A DNA stretch of 48,364 nucleotides from Rubrivivax sp. (GTDB taxonomy: Bacteria; Pseudomonadota; Gammaproteobacteria; Burkholderiales; Burkholderiaceae_C), in contig JALHPF010000039.1 of the NCBI GenBank assembly GCA_022842595.1, positions 1 through 48,364 on the forward strand, read 5' to 3'. The position numbers and the translations under genes are program-made. The notes below the pieces were generated by a model. That model ran no database searches, had not been told where the DNA came from, and saw nothing but the letters and a program-made list of their open reading frames with translations. Shown piece by piece: positions 33,930-48,364 of the stretch. Every line of letters begins with the position of its first letter. The stretch's first letter is position 1.

Positions 33930-34738
33930 GCCGCGGCCTTCACCAGGCCCTCCGGGCTCGCCTGCCCTTCGACACGCTCGATCCGCAAGCCCCAGCCGGC
34001 CCCGCAAGGCAGCAGGCTGCCCACGGCAACGGGCTCGCGGCCAAGGCGAAGCTCTGCCCGGGTTGCGGGTACCAGCGGTGCCGACGGGCACCCGCCAAAC
34101 CAGGCACGCAGGTCGACGGCCAGTGGCGCCGTCAGCCAGACCGACCAGACCTCGGCCACTGCCGAGTCAGTGGCGCCCTGCACGGGCCCGCCGGAAAGCG
34201 AGAGGCGAGCGTCGCGGGGCTGCCAGGTGGCGGCGACCAGCCAGCCGGCGGGTGGCGCGTCACCGCCTGAACCCAGGCCATGCAGCTGCGCGGCCCATGG
34301 GCCCAGGAAACCAGCGGGCAACAGCAGCACGGCGCCGGCGACCAGGCCACTGGCTGCGATGCGGGCACGAGGCAACACCTGCAGGCACAGTTGCGCGGGC
34401 AGTTGAGGCCACTGCACGGGCAGGCTCGAAGGCGCCTGCCGGCCTGGCTTCAATGCCGACCACGGCAGCACCAGCTGGCCTCCCGCCAGAACCGAGCCTG
34501 GCTCGAACGTCAGAACCAGATGGGACGCGGCAGCCGAGCCGGCGCCGGCCACAGGCGCAGGCACCGGTTCCGGGCAAGGCAAGTCGACCGCGAGCCAGGC
34601 CTCCAACGCTGCCAGTGCCGGCAATGCCGCACCCAGCGCGCGCGCCTGCGACAGCCCTTCGCCGGGCTCGGTACATGGCAGGTCCAGCCAGGCCAGGCCC
34701 TGCGCGAGCGGAAGTTCGAAACGCTGGGTGGGCGTCAT
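33920..34738 (-). CDS. sctQ: Type III cytoplasmic ring protein SctQ
   Basis: SctQ (FliM/N, SpoA-domain family) forms the cytoplasmic pods of the sorting platform. The 272-residue protein has a divergent N-terminal part and a C-terminal SpoA-like domain (about 205-265: PLAVDLRAWFGGC, VPATRAELRLGREPVAVGSL). It is first in the order Q-R-S-T, which supports the call. ATG 34738 overlaps the stop of a 14-codon open frame (ATGA). Transcription is probably from the box promoter at 34823-34871. Confidence 0.82.
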   Translation of the reverse strand: MTPTQRFELPLAQGLAWLDLPCTEPGEGLSQARALGAALPALAALEAWLAVDLPCPEPVPAPVAGAGSAAASHLVLTFEPGSVLAGGQLVLPWSALKPGRQAPSSLPVQWPQLPAQLCLQVLPRARIAASGLVAGAVLLLPAGFLGPWAAQLHGLGSGGDAPPAGWLVAATWQPRDARLSLSGGPVQGATDSAVAEVWSVWLTAPLAVDLRAWFGGCPSAPLVPATRAELRLGREPVAVGSLLPCGAGWGLRIERVEGQASPEGLVKAAAWT

Positions 34739-34779
34739 GCACGACGCCACGAGAAGACCAACACGCTGACAGCAACCAT
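34735..34779 (-). CDS. Possible 14-residue leader peptide coupled to sctQ
   Basis: ATG at 34779 opens a 14-codon frame (MVAVSVLVFSWRRA) whose TGA overlaps the sctQ ATG as ATGA. This is the same overlap used by most gene pairs in the island. sctQ itself has no ribosome site, so coupling to this frame would explain how it is translated. No good ribosome site precedes the small frame either, so it may be chance. Confidence 0.35.
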   Translation of the reverse strand: MVAVSVLVFSWRRA

Positions 34780-34822
34780 GGTGAACGGAATCGACGCAAC
34801 AGCGCTGTTTGCGCCCCTGTGG

Positions 34823-34871
34823 AGTTCACCAGAACACAGCGCTTGCGGCACCCTGGGACACAGCCCAGGGT
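34823..34871 (-). promoter_or_regulatory. Island box promoter (sctQRST)
   Basis: Minus strand: box ACCCTGGG-CTGTGT-CCCAGGGT at 34850-34871, a perfect eight-base palindrome. It is followed by 23 bases after its CCCAGG core and TGAACT at 34823-34828, identical to the sctP promoter -10. Outer arms CTTGCG and CGCAAG extend the dyad, so the element might also fold in RNA at the end of the upstream transcript. Predicted leader to sctQ is about 78 bases. Confidence 0.65.
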
Positions 34872-34888
34872 GAACGCAAGTACTTGTG

Positions 34889-35734
34889 TCAGCGGTTCAG
34901 GGTCCAGTTGAACAGGGCCGGGCTGGCATCACCAGGCGAGGCGCGCAGGAAATCGAACAGGTTCGGTGCCATGCACCGCGGTTGTGGGTCGTCGCTGCGG
35001 CTGTTGCTGCTGAAAAGGCTGCCCAGCGAGCCGAGGAAGACGCCCACGAAGGAGATCGCCACCAGGCCTTCGAGCATGCGGAATGCGCCTTCGAAAGGCT
35101 GCGTGAGTGCACCGCCCTTGAGCAGGTCGGTCTCGTTGATGTACTGCTGGTCGACCTGGCGGATCTTGCCGCTGCTGTCCATGGCCAGGAAGCCCTTGCC
35201 GAAGGTGTTTTCCACCAGCACGTTGCCATCGTCGACGGCGAGGTCGACCAGGCCACCCCAGCCCTTGCCTTCGTCGATGGCCAGGTCACCCAGGGTATTG
35301 GTGTCGACACCCGTGATCTGCACGCCGTAGTCGCCATTGGTGATGGTGACCTTCGACGAGATGGTGGCGTTGGCGTTGCCAGCCCAGGGCGTGGTCTCGA
35401 TCGTGACCTTCGTGCCATCGTCGAGCACGAAGGTGGTGGTGCCCCAGAAGTCGAACTCGTGCTTGCCGTCGATGTCCATGTGCGGGTCGCCCCAGGCACG
35501 GTAGGTCTCGCCGGTGTTCTTGTTCCGGATCAGCACTTCGTTGTCGTCGCCCGCACTGATGCGGTAGTTGTCGTTCTCGAACACGGCCTTGCCGCCCTGC
35601 ATCTGCGTGCTGGCATTCGTGGGGTTGCTGAGCGTGCCGGGATCGACGAAACAGCCGACCGAGCCACGCACCGCGGTGGCACATTGGCTGGCAGCGGCAG
35701 CCCACAACAGCGGGGATGACAGGGCGTTGATCAT
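34889..35734 (-). CDS. DUF1521 protein, candidate self-cleaving T3SS effector (NopE-like)
   Basis: A 281-residue protein whose region 48-150 matches the DUF1521/MIIA domain of the rhizobial effectors NopE1 and NopE2. It shows YRISAGDDNEVLIRNKNTGE, then YRAWGDPHMDIDGKHEFDFW, WGTTTFVLDDGTKVTIETTP and ITNGDYGVQITGVDT. In NopE1 calcium induces cleavage between Asp and Pro of GDPH; here that is D83-P84. There is no Sec signal. A hydrophobic segment (221-241) and a Ser-rich tail follow. The start at 35734 has AGGAGG eight bases upstream. It is driven by the overlapping double box at 35842-35880. The gene is next to rpoC and is the last gene of the island. Confidence 0.85.
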   Translation of the reverse strand: MINALSSPLLWAAAASQCATAVRGSVGCFVDPGTLSNPTNASTQMQGGKAVFENDNYRISAGDDNEVLIRNKNTGETYRAWGDPHMDIDGKHEFDFWGTTTFVLDDGTKVTIETTPWAGNANATISSKVTITNGDYGVQITGVDTNTLGDLAIDEGKGWGGLVDLAVDDGNVLVENTFGKGFLAMDSSGKIRQVDQQYINETDLLKGGALTQPFEGAFRMLEGLVAISFVGVFLGSLGSLFSSNSRSDDPQPRCMAPNLFDFLRASPGDASPALFNWTLNR

Positions 35735-35814
35735 GGGAAATTCCTCCTGGTGCCGAGACGGGGTGAATTCGCCTGCCGCTGCCTCGGGTTCGGGCGGCTG
35801 ACGCGATGTGCGCC

Positions 35815-35880
35815 AGTAGACGGCAACCCACTGCGCCTGACAGCCTGGGATCGGTCCTAGCCTAGGATCGATCCCAGGGT
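35815..35880 (-). promoter_or_regulatory. Island double-box promoter (DUF1521 gene)
   Basis: Two boxes overlap by five bases. Minus-strand proximal box AGGCTAGG-ACCGAT-CCCAGGCT lies at 35842-35863, 23 bases after its CCCAGG core, then TCTACT at 35815-35820. The distal box ACCCTGGG-ATCGAT-CCTAGGCT lies at 35859-35880, offset by 17 bp. Predicted leader is about 74 bases. It begins 32 bases beyond the rpoC terminator. Confidence 0.65.
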
Positions 35881-35911
35881 GCCGCTTCCTGCAAAGCCGA
35901 GCGACCATGAA

Positions 35912-35935
35912 AAAGGGCGGCCGAAGCCGCCCTTT
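35912..35935 (-). terminator. Rho-independent terminator after rpoC
   Basis: A ten-bp stem AAAGGGCGGC/GCCGCCCTTT closed by a TTCG tetraloop (minus strand), followed by two further T. It lies 21 bases past the rpoC stop and isolates the rpoBC operon from the island. Confidence 0.93.
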
Positions 35936-35956
35936 GCAATGCCCAGCCCTGCGGGC

Positions 35957-40198
<4,242 letters not shown>

Positions 40199-40209
40199 GC
40201 ATCTGCTCC

Positions 40210-44331
<4,122 letters not shown>

Positions 44332-44524
44332 AGATCTCTCCGTGTCGAGAATGCCCACCTGGCCTAGGCAGACATTCATCAACGACTGGCTACTCGAACA
44401 TTGCGTTCGAGGCTTGGTGGCAGGCCACTACCTGCCGCTGGCGGACAACCCCGGCGTTGCACCGGAGTCCGACCAAACCTGTTCTCTGCAGTCGGATCAG
44501 AAAACACTTGCAAGGGCAGCACGC

Positions 44525-44557
44525 CGCCCTGGCAGGTGCCCCCGCAGCGCCAGGGCG
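44525..44557 (-). other. Stem-loop in the rplL-rpoB gap
   Basis: CGCCCTGGC and GCCAGGGCG form a nine-bp stem with a 15-base loop, 20 bases after the rplL stop and without a T-run. In E. coli the equivalent 245-base gap holds a partial attenuator and an RNase III site that set the L7/L12 to RpoB ratio. A similar role is inferred here. Confidence 0.4.
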
Positions 44558-44576
44558 CCACAGGGACTGAAACCGA

Positions 44577-44954
44577 TTACTTGATCTCGGCCTTGGCGCC
44601 GGCGTCGACCAGCTTCTTCAGCGCGGCGTCGGCATCGGCCTTGGGAATCGCTTCCTTCACGGCCTTCGGAGCGCCGTCGACCAGGTCCTTGGCTTCCTTC
44701 AGGCCCAGGCCCGTCAGTTCGCGCACGGCCTTGATGACCGACACCTTGTTGGCGCCGGCTTCGAGCAGCATCACGTTGAATTCGGTCTTCTCTTCGACGA
44801 CCGCGGCAGCAGCGCCACCACCACCGGCGGCCGGGGCGGCCATGGAGGCGGCAGACACGCCGAACTTCTCTTCGATGGACTTGACGAGTTCGTTCAGTTC
44901 CATCACCGACATGCTGTCCAGGCTGGACAGGAATGCGTCTTTATCGAAAGCCAT
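44577..44954 (-). CDS. rplL: 50S ribosomal protein L7/L12
   Basis: The ribosomal stalk protein that recruits translation GTPases. It has 125 residues: an N-terminal dimerisation helix (MAFDKDAFLSSLDSMSVMEL), an Ala/Gly hinge (MAAPAAGGGGAAAAVVEE), and a C-terminal domain with VIKAVRELTGLGLKEAKDLV. AGGA lies upstream. It follows rplJ by 51 bases. Confidence 0.99.
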   Translation of the reverse strand: MAFDKDAFLSSLDSMSVMELNELVKSIEEKFGVSAASMAAPAAGGGGAAAAVVEEKTEFNVMLLEAGANKVSVIKAVRELTGLGLKEAKDLVDGAPKAVKEAIPKADADAALKKLVDAGAKAEIK

Positions 44955-45005
44955 TTTGATTTCCTAACAAATTCAAGGGTTCTGGGGTTGATGCCGCTCG
45001 GGGCA

Positions 45006-45557
45006 TCAGGCCGCGGCAGGCGCTTCGGCAGCAGCTTCGGCAGGTGCAGCGTCGGCCGGAGCTTCGGCACCAGCACCACGCTTTTCAGCCAGCGCAGCCA
45101 CGACGGCAGCGATGCGCTGCACGGGCGACTTCAGCAGGCCGGCGATCTGCGACAGCAGCACTTCACGGCTCGGAATGGCGGCCAGCGCTTTCACGCCGTC
45201 TGCATTCAAAGCCTTGCCGGCGTAGGCGCCGCCTTTGATGATCAGCTTGTCGTTGGTCTTGGCGAAATCGGAAATCACCTTGGCGGCTGCCACGGCGTCT
45301 TCCGAAAAACCATAGATCAGCGGGCCGACCATCTCACCTTGGGCCACCTCGAACGGGGTGCCGGCAACGGCGCGACGGGCCAGGGTGTTCTTCAGCACGT
45401 GAAGGTACACACCCTTGGACCGCGCGTCGACGCGCAGCTTGTTCAGGTTTTCCACGGTGAGGCCGCGGTACTCGGCCAGTGCCAGCGTCTGCGAACGGGC
45501 TGCTTGCGCAGCGACGTCCGTGACCACGGCGGCCTTTTCATTGCGATTGAGACTCAA
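45006..45557 (-). CDS. rplJ: 50S ribosomal protein L10
   Basis: L10 anchors L7/L12 dimers on the ribosome and represses its own operon. It has 183 residues starting MSLNRNEKAAVVTDVAAQAA. The start is a TTG at 45557 with AGGA seven bases upstream; the frame stays open to 45608, but homology begins at the TTG. The C-terminus is Ala/Glu-rich, binding the L7/L12 dimers. A long structured leader precedes it. Confidence 0.97.
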   Translation of the reverse strand: MSLNRNEKAAVVTDVAAQAARSQTLALAEYRGLTVENLNKLRVDARSKGVYLHVLKNTLARRAVAGTPFEVAQGEMVGPLIYGFSEDAVAAAKVISDFAKTNDKLIIKGGAYAGKALNADGVKALAAIPSREVLLSQIAGLLKSPVQRIAAVVAALAEKRGAGAEAPADAAPAEAAAEAPAAA

Positions 45558-45667
45558 GGTCTGTTCCTCACACAAAACGTGCCTGGCGCGATGTCTCGCG
45601 TTCGGCACACCCGAAATTCAGCGACCTTGCTGTTTGTCGGAACCCCAAAAGGAATCCTTTGCAGCGG

Positions 45668-45772
45668 GACCGCCATCTGCGCTGGCTGGGCCTGGCGTCT
45701 TGCGGACGCCTGGCTCGATTAAGAGACATCGGGCGGGATGGAACCCCGTTCAACGCCTCGCCAGCGGTCTTG
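45668..45772 (-). promoter_or_regulatory. Ribosomal protein L10 leader (autoregulatory mRNA structure)
   Basis: In the 276-base gap between rplA and rplJ the minus strand reads AGACCGCTGG (45770-45761), paired with GCGGTC at 45673-45668 around smaller stems such as GCGTCC/GGACGC-type arms. This matches the L10 leader, where the L10-(L12) complex binds and blocks translation. Identification is by position and stem layout, not by a covariance model. Confidence 0.7.
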
Positions 45773-45833
45773 GATGACCTGCCGCCCTCTTCTTTCGATC
45801 AGCGCGGCAGCCCACCAAAATCTGTTGTCTTGA

Positions 45834-46541
45834 TCAGCCTGCGGCTTGCAGCGCGATCGATTGCGTGTCCACGCGGACACCCACACCCATCGTCGACGAC
45901 ACAGCCACCTTGCGCAGGTACACACCCTTGCTCGTGGCCGGCTTGGACTTGTTCAGGGCTTCGAGCAGCGCACGCAGGTTGGCCACCAGCTTGTCGTCGT
46001 CGAACGAGCGACGGCCGATGGTGCCGTGGATGATGCCGGCCTTGTCGACCCGGAACTGCACCTGGCCCGCCTTGGCGTTCTTGACCGCGGTCGCGACGTC
46101 GGGCGTCACGGTGCCGACCTTCGGGTTGGGCATCAGGCCGCGCGGGCCCAGGATCTGGCCCAGGGTACCGACGATGCGCATCGTGTCCGGCGAGGCAATG
46201 ACGACGTCGAAGTCCATCTTGCCAGCCTTGATCTCGGCGGCCAGGTCGTCCATGCCGACGATGTCGGCGCCGGCGGCCTTGGCTTCTTCAGCCTTGGCGC
46301 CCTGGGCGAACACGGCCACGCGCTTGGTCTTGCCGGTGCCCGAAGGCATCACGACGGCGCCACGCACCACCTGGTCGGACTTCTTGGCGTCAACGCCCAA
46401 CTGCACGGCCACGTCGATGGATTCATCGAACTTGGCGGTTGCAGCGCTGCGCACCATCGTCAGCGCTTCGGCCAGCGGATACAGCTTGTTGCTGTCGACC
46501 TTGCCTTGCAGGGCCTTGGCTTTTTTGGTCAGCTTCGTCAT
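45834..46541 (-). CDS. rplA: 50S ribosomal protein L1
   Basis: L1 shapes the E-site stalk. It has 235 residues starting MTKLTKKAKALQGKVDSNKL. It includes the signature region GTLGQILGPRGLMPNPKVGT and GVYLRKVAVSSTMGVGVRVD at the C-terminus. It starts two bases after rplK, with which it is translationally coupled. Confidence 0.99.
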   Translation of the reverse strand: MTKLTKKAKALQGKVDSNKLYPLAEALTMVRSAATAKFDESIDVAVQLGVDAKKSDQVVRGAVVMPSGTGKTKRVAVFAQGAKAEEAKAAGADIVGMDDLAAEIKAGKMDFDVVIASPDTMRIVGTLGQILGPRGLMPNPKVGTVTPDVATAVKNAKAGQVQFRVDKAGIIHGTIGRRSFDDDKLVANLRALLEALNKSKPATSKGVYLRKVAVSSTMGVGVRVDTQSIALQAAG

Positions 46542-46543
46542 CT

Positions 46544-46975
46544 TCAGACTCCTTCGACCGTCAGGCCCATCGAGCGGGCCGAGCCGGCGATGATCTTCAC
46601 GGCGCCAGCCAGGTCGGCGGCGTTCAGGTCCTTCATCTTGGTCTTGGCGATCTCTTCGAGCTGCTCGCGCGTGACCTTGCCCACCTTGTCCAGGTGCGCC
46701 TTGCTCGAACCCTTGTCGATCTTGGCGGCCTTCTTCAGCAGCACGGTCGCCGGGGGCGACTTCAGGATGAAGGTGAAGCTCTTGTCGGCGAAGGCGGTGA
46801 TGACCACCGGCAACTTCAGGCCGGGCTCATAGCCCTGGGTCTGGGCGTTGAACGCCTTGCAGAACTCCATGATGTTCAGGCCGCGCTGGCCGAGTGCCGG
46901 GCCGATGGGCGGCGACGGGTTGGCCTTGCCGGCCGGTACTTGCAGCTTGATGAAGCCGACGATTTTCTTTGCCAT
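46544..46975 (-). CDS. rplK: 50S ribosomal protein L11
   Basis: L11 binds the GTPase-associated centre. It has 143 residues starting MAKKIVGFIKLQVPAGKANP, with PSPPIGPALGQRGLNIMEFC and the C-terminal AGSARSMGLTVEGV. AGGAG precedes the ATG. A 17-base perfect dyad (GCCGGAAC/GTTCCGGC at 47007-47023) lies in the gap to nusG, perhaps a processing or attenuation hairpin. Confidence 0.99.
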   Translation of the reverse strand: MAKKIVGFIKLQVPAGKANPSPPIGPALGQRGLNIMEFCKAFNAQTQGYEPGLKLPVVITAFADKSFTFILKSPPATVLLKKAAKIDKGSSKAHLDKVGKVTREQLEEIAKTKMKDLNAADLAGAVKIIAGSARSMGLTVEGV

Positions 46976-47047
46976 GAATGGCTCCTATACCGAGTTCAAA
47001 CGCCTTGCCGGAACGGTTCCGGCGCAGCTCCTCGTCCGTTGAAAAAA

Positions 47048-47653
47048 CTAGACCTTTTCGACCTGTGCGAAGTCGAGCTCCACACCGGTGGCGCGGCCAA
47101 AGATCGTGACGCTGACCTTGACCTTGCTCTTTTCGTAGTTGACCTCTTCGACCGCACCATTGAAGTCGGTGAAGGGGCCTTCCTTGACGCGCACCAACTC
47201 GCCCACGATCCATTCGACCTTGGGCCGCGGCTTGTCCACGCCCTCCTGCATCTGGTTGACGATCTTGGCGACCTCGGCTTCCGAGATCGGCGCCGGGCGG
47301 TTGCGCGCGCCTCCGACGAAGCCAGTCACCTTGCTGGTGTGCTTCACCAGGTGCCAGGTGTCGTCGGCCATGTCCATTTCGACGAGCACGTAGCCCGGGT
47401 AGAAGCGGCGCTCGGTCACGGACTTCTTGCCGTTCTTCAGCTCCACGACTTCTTCGGTGGGCACCAGGATGCGGCCGAACTTGTCCTGCATGCCGGCGCG
47501 GTCGATGCGCTCGCGCAGGTTGCGCTCGACGGCCTTTTCCATGCCCGAATAGGCATGCACCACGTACCAGCGCTTGGTCGACGGAATCGCCGGCGGCACG
47601 GCAGGGCCGGATTCGGGGGTCGGGTCGACCAGGATGTCGGTTGTATCGCTCAT
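47048..47653 (-). CDS. nusG: Transcription antitermination factor NusG
   Basis: NusG binds RNA polymerase and couples it to Rho or ribosomes. It has 201 residues: an NGN domain (RWYVVHAYSGMEKAVERNLR, FYPGYVLVEMDMADDTWHLV) and a KOW domain (GELVRVKEGPFTDFNGAVEE). The first 25 residues form a short acidic extension common in betaproteobacteria. It follows secE with an eight-base gap. Confidence 0.99.
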   Translation of the reverse strand: MSDTTDILVDPTPESGPAVPPAIPSTKRWYVVHAYSGMEKAVERNLRERIDRAGMQDKFGRILVPTEEVVELKNGKKSVTERRFYPGYVLVEMDMADDTWHLVKHTSKVTGFVGGARNRPAPISEAEVAKIVNQMQEGVDKPRPKVEWIVGELVRVKEGPFTDFNGAVEEVNYEKSKVKVSVTIFGRATGVELDFAQVEKV

Positions 47654-47661
47654 GGCTTACC

Positions 47662-48048
47662 TCAACTGCGCCAGCCCAGGATCAGGTTGAAGATGGCCCA
47701 TTCCAGCGTCTTGTCGGTCAGCCAGAGGAACAGGGCCATCACGACCACGAAGGCAAAAACATAGCCTGTCATCTGCCCGGCTTCCTTGCGGGTGGGCCAG
47801 ACGACCTTCTTCACCTCGCGCACCGAATCGCGGCCGAAGGCGATCAGCTGCTTGCCGGTTTCGGCCGTGAAGAACAGCGCGATGGCGGCAGCCAGCAAAA
47901 CCAGAAGGGCGATGACGCGCACCCACAGGTCCTGCTTGCCCAGCATGTAGAAGGCCACGATCGAGCCCACCAGCAACAGCACGGCGCCGGCCAGCTTGGC
48001 CTTGTCGGCGCTGGTGGAAACGGTTTCGACTTGCGGTGAGGTGGACAT
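47662..48048 (-). CDS. secE: Preprotein translocase subunit SecE
   Basis: SecE clamps SecY in the Sec translocon. It has 128 residues from ATG 48048; a TTG at 48063 would add five residues. Three membrane segments are visible (AGAVLLLVGSIVAFYMLG, VIALLVLLAAAIALFF, GYVFAFVVVMALFLWL) with the conserved cytoplasmic stretch REVKKVVWPTRKEA. It follows the tRNA-Trp gene. Confidence 0.96.
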   Translation of the reverse strand: MSTSPQVETVSTSADKAKLAGAVLLLVGSIVAFYMLGKQDLWVRVIALLVLLAAAIALFFTAETGKQLIAFGRDSVREVKKVVWPTRKEAGQMTGYVFAFVVVMALFLWLTDKTLEWAIFNLILGWRS

Positions 48049-48161
48049 GGGATTGGGGAGCAACGAAGCCCGCAGGGCTGCTTTCGGGGCAGCACCACGG
48101 GCTGGGAGGGGCGAATCTACAGGCTTGTCAAATTTCGGGTTGCCACACGGTTTTCACCGGG

Positions 48162-48237
48162 TGGCAGGGGCAGAGGGAATCGAACCCCCAACCTTCGGTT
48201 TTGGAGACCGACGCTCTGCCAATTGAGCTATGCCCCT
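48162..48237 (-). tRNA. trnW: tRNA-Trp (anticodon CCA)
   Basis: A 76-base tRNA with acceptor arms AGGGGCA/TGCCCCT, discriminator G and an encoded CCA end, and the D-arm sequence TAGCTCAATTGGCAGAG. The anticodon loop is CT-CCA-AA and the T-arm is GGGGGTTCGATTCCC. It sits between tuf and secE, as usual in Proteobacteria. Confidence 0.98.
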
Positions 48238-48247
48238 GCGGAAAACC

Positions 48248-48364
48248 TTATTCGATGATCTTGGCCACGACGCCGGCACCGACGGTGCGGCCGCCTTCAC
48301 GGATGGCGAAGCGCAGGCCTTCTTCCATCGCGATCGGGTTGATCAGCTTCACGGTGATGCTGAC
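48248..48364 (-). CDS. tuf: Elongation factor Tu, C-terminal fragment (second copy)
   Basis: The last 38 codons of EF-Tu: VSITVKLINPIAMEEGLRFA then IREGGRTVGAGVVAKIIE and stop. It begins outside the window. With the fragment at 1-117 it shows two tuf genes in direct orientation flanking the whole segment. Confidence 0.97.
   Translation of the reverse strand, partial: VSITVKLINPIAMEEGLRFAIREGGRTVGAGVVAKIIE

Noticed and set aside
5659..35956. Known T3SS regulatory motifs: HrpL box, PIP box, tts box
   Set aside because: No GGAACC-N15/16-CCAC, TTCGC-N15-TTCGC or tts-type sequences were found at the promoters; the repeated palindrome is different and too far from the -10 to be a sigma -35 element.
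3406..35956. Mobile-element origin with integrase, IS element or attachment repeats
   Set aside because: No transposase or integrase, no terminal inverted repeats, and no tRNA fragment at either junction.
44362..44385. A box-like sequence GCCTAGGCCAGGTGGGCA before rpoB
   Set aside because: The two half-sites abut without the N6 spacer, so it does not fit the island box; it lies in a housekeeping gap.

Overview
The window comes from a high-GC betaproteobacterium, most likely order Burkholderiales and perhaps the Rubrivivax/Leptothrix/Roseateles branch. Three things suggest this: the ribosomal gene order, GC-rich codon use throughout, and a CCCCCC/GGGGGG intergenic repeat of a kind I associate with that group. 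It starts inside the 5' end of one tuf gene and ends inside the 3' end of a second tuf gene. Both tuf genes are on the minus strand.

The two ends are ordinary housekeeping DNA. The left end (1-3405, minus) is the str operon: rpsL-rpsG-fusA-tuf. The right end (35957-48364, minus) is tuf-tRNA-Trp-secE-nusG-rplK-rplA-rplJ-rplL-rpoB-rpoC, closed by a strong terminator after rpoC. In most betaproteobacteria rpsL follows rpoC closely. Here about 32 kb of accessory DNA (about 3.7-35.9 kb) separates them, and it encodes a non-flagellar type III secretion system (T3SS).

Layout of the island: an orphan PIN-domain gene at the left junction; a minus operon sctU plus a FliO-like gene; a long plus operon of lytic transglycosylase-sctV-C-D-F-I-J-K-L-N-O ending in a FixJ/LuxR-type response regulator; a minus pair made of a LysM/LD-transpeptidase-like/muramidase protein and a secreted unknown; then plus units with a TolB-like lipoprotein, a needle-related candidate filament protein, a papain-like toxin with a possible immunity gene, a two-gene unit with a GNAT acetyltransferase, and an operon sctP-unknown-unknown-histidine kinase. 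Further right on the minus strand are an unknown pair, sctQ-R-S-T, and a DUF1521 protein with the GDPH site of self-cleaving T3SS effectors. The core apparatus is present (C, D, F, I, J, K, L, N, O, P, Q, R, S, T, U, V). I recognise no gatekeeper SctW and no classical hydrophobic translocator pair.

The most interesting signal is regulatory. Eight transcription units in the island begin with the same 49-bp promoter layout: an imperfect palindrome ACCCTRGG-N6-CCYAGGGT (N6 often RNCGAT), then exactly 23 bp, then a -10-like hexamer of form TNNNNT. Two promoters carry a second box, and one further box (20527) has no matching -10. The palindrome would be centred near -44, like a LuxR/FixJ-class activator site replacing the -35. 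The response regulator at the end of the core operon and the sensor-less histidine kinase in a box-driven operon are the natural candidates. The boxes precede the effector-like genes, sctP and sctQRST, but I see none before sctU or the main core operon. This suggests a two-step programme in which the core operon makes the regulator, and the regulator then switches on the remaining export parts and the cargo.
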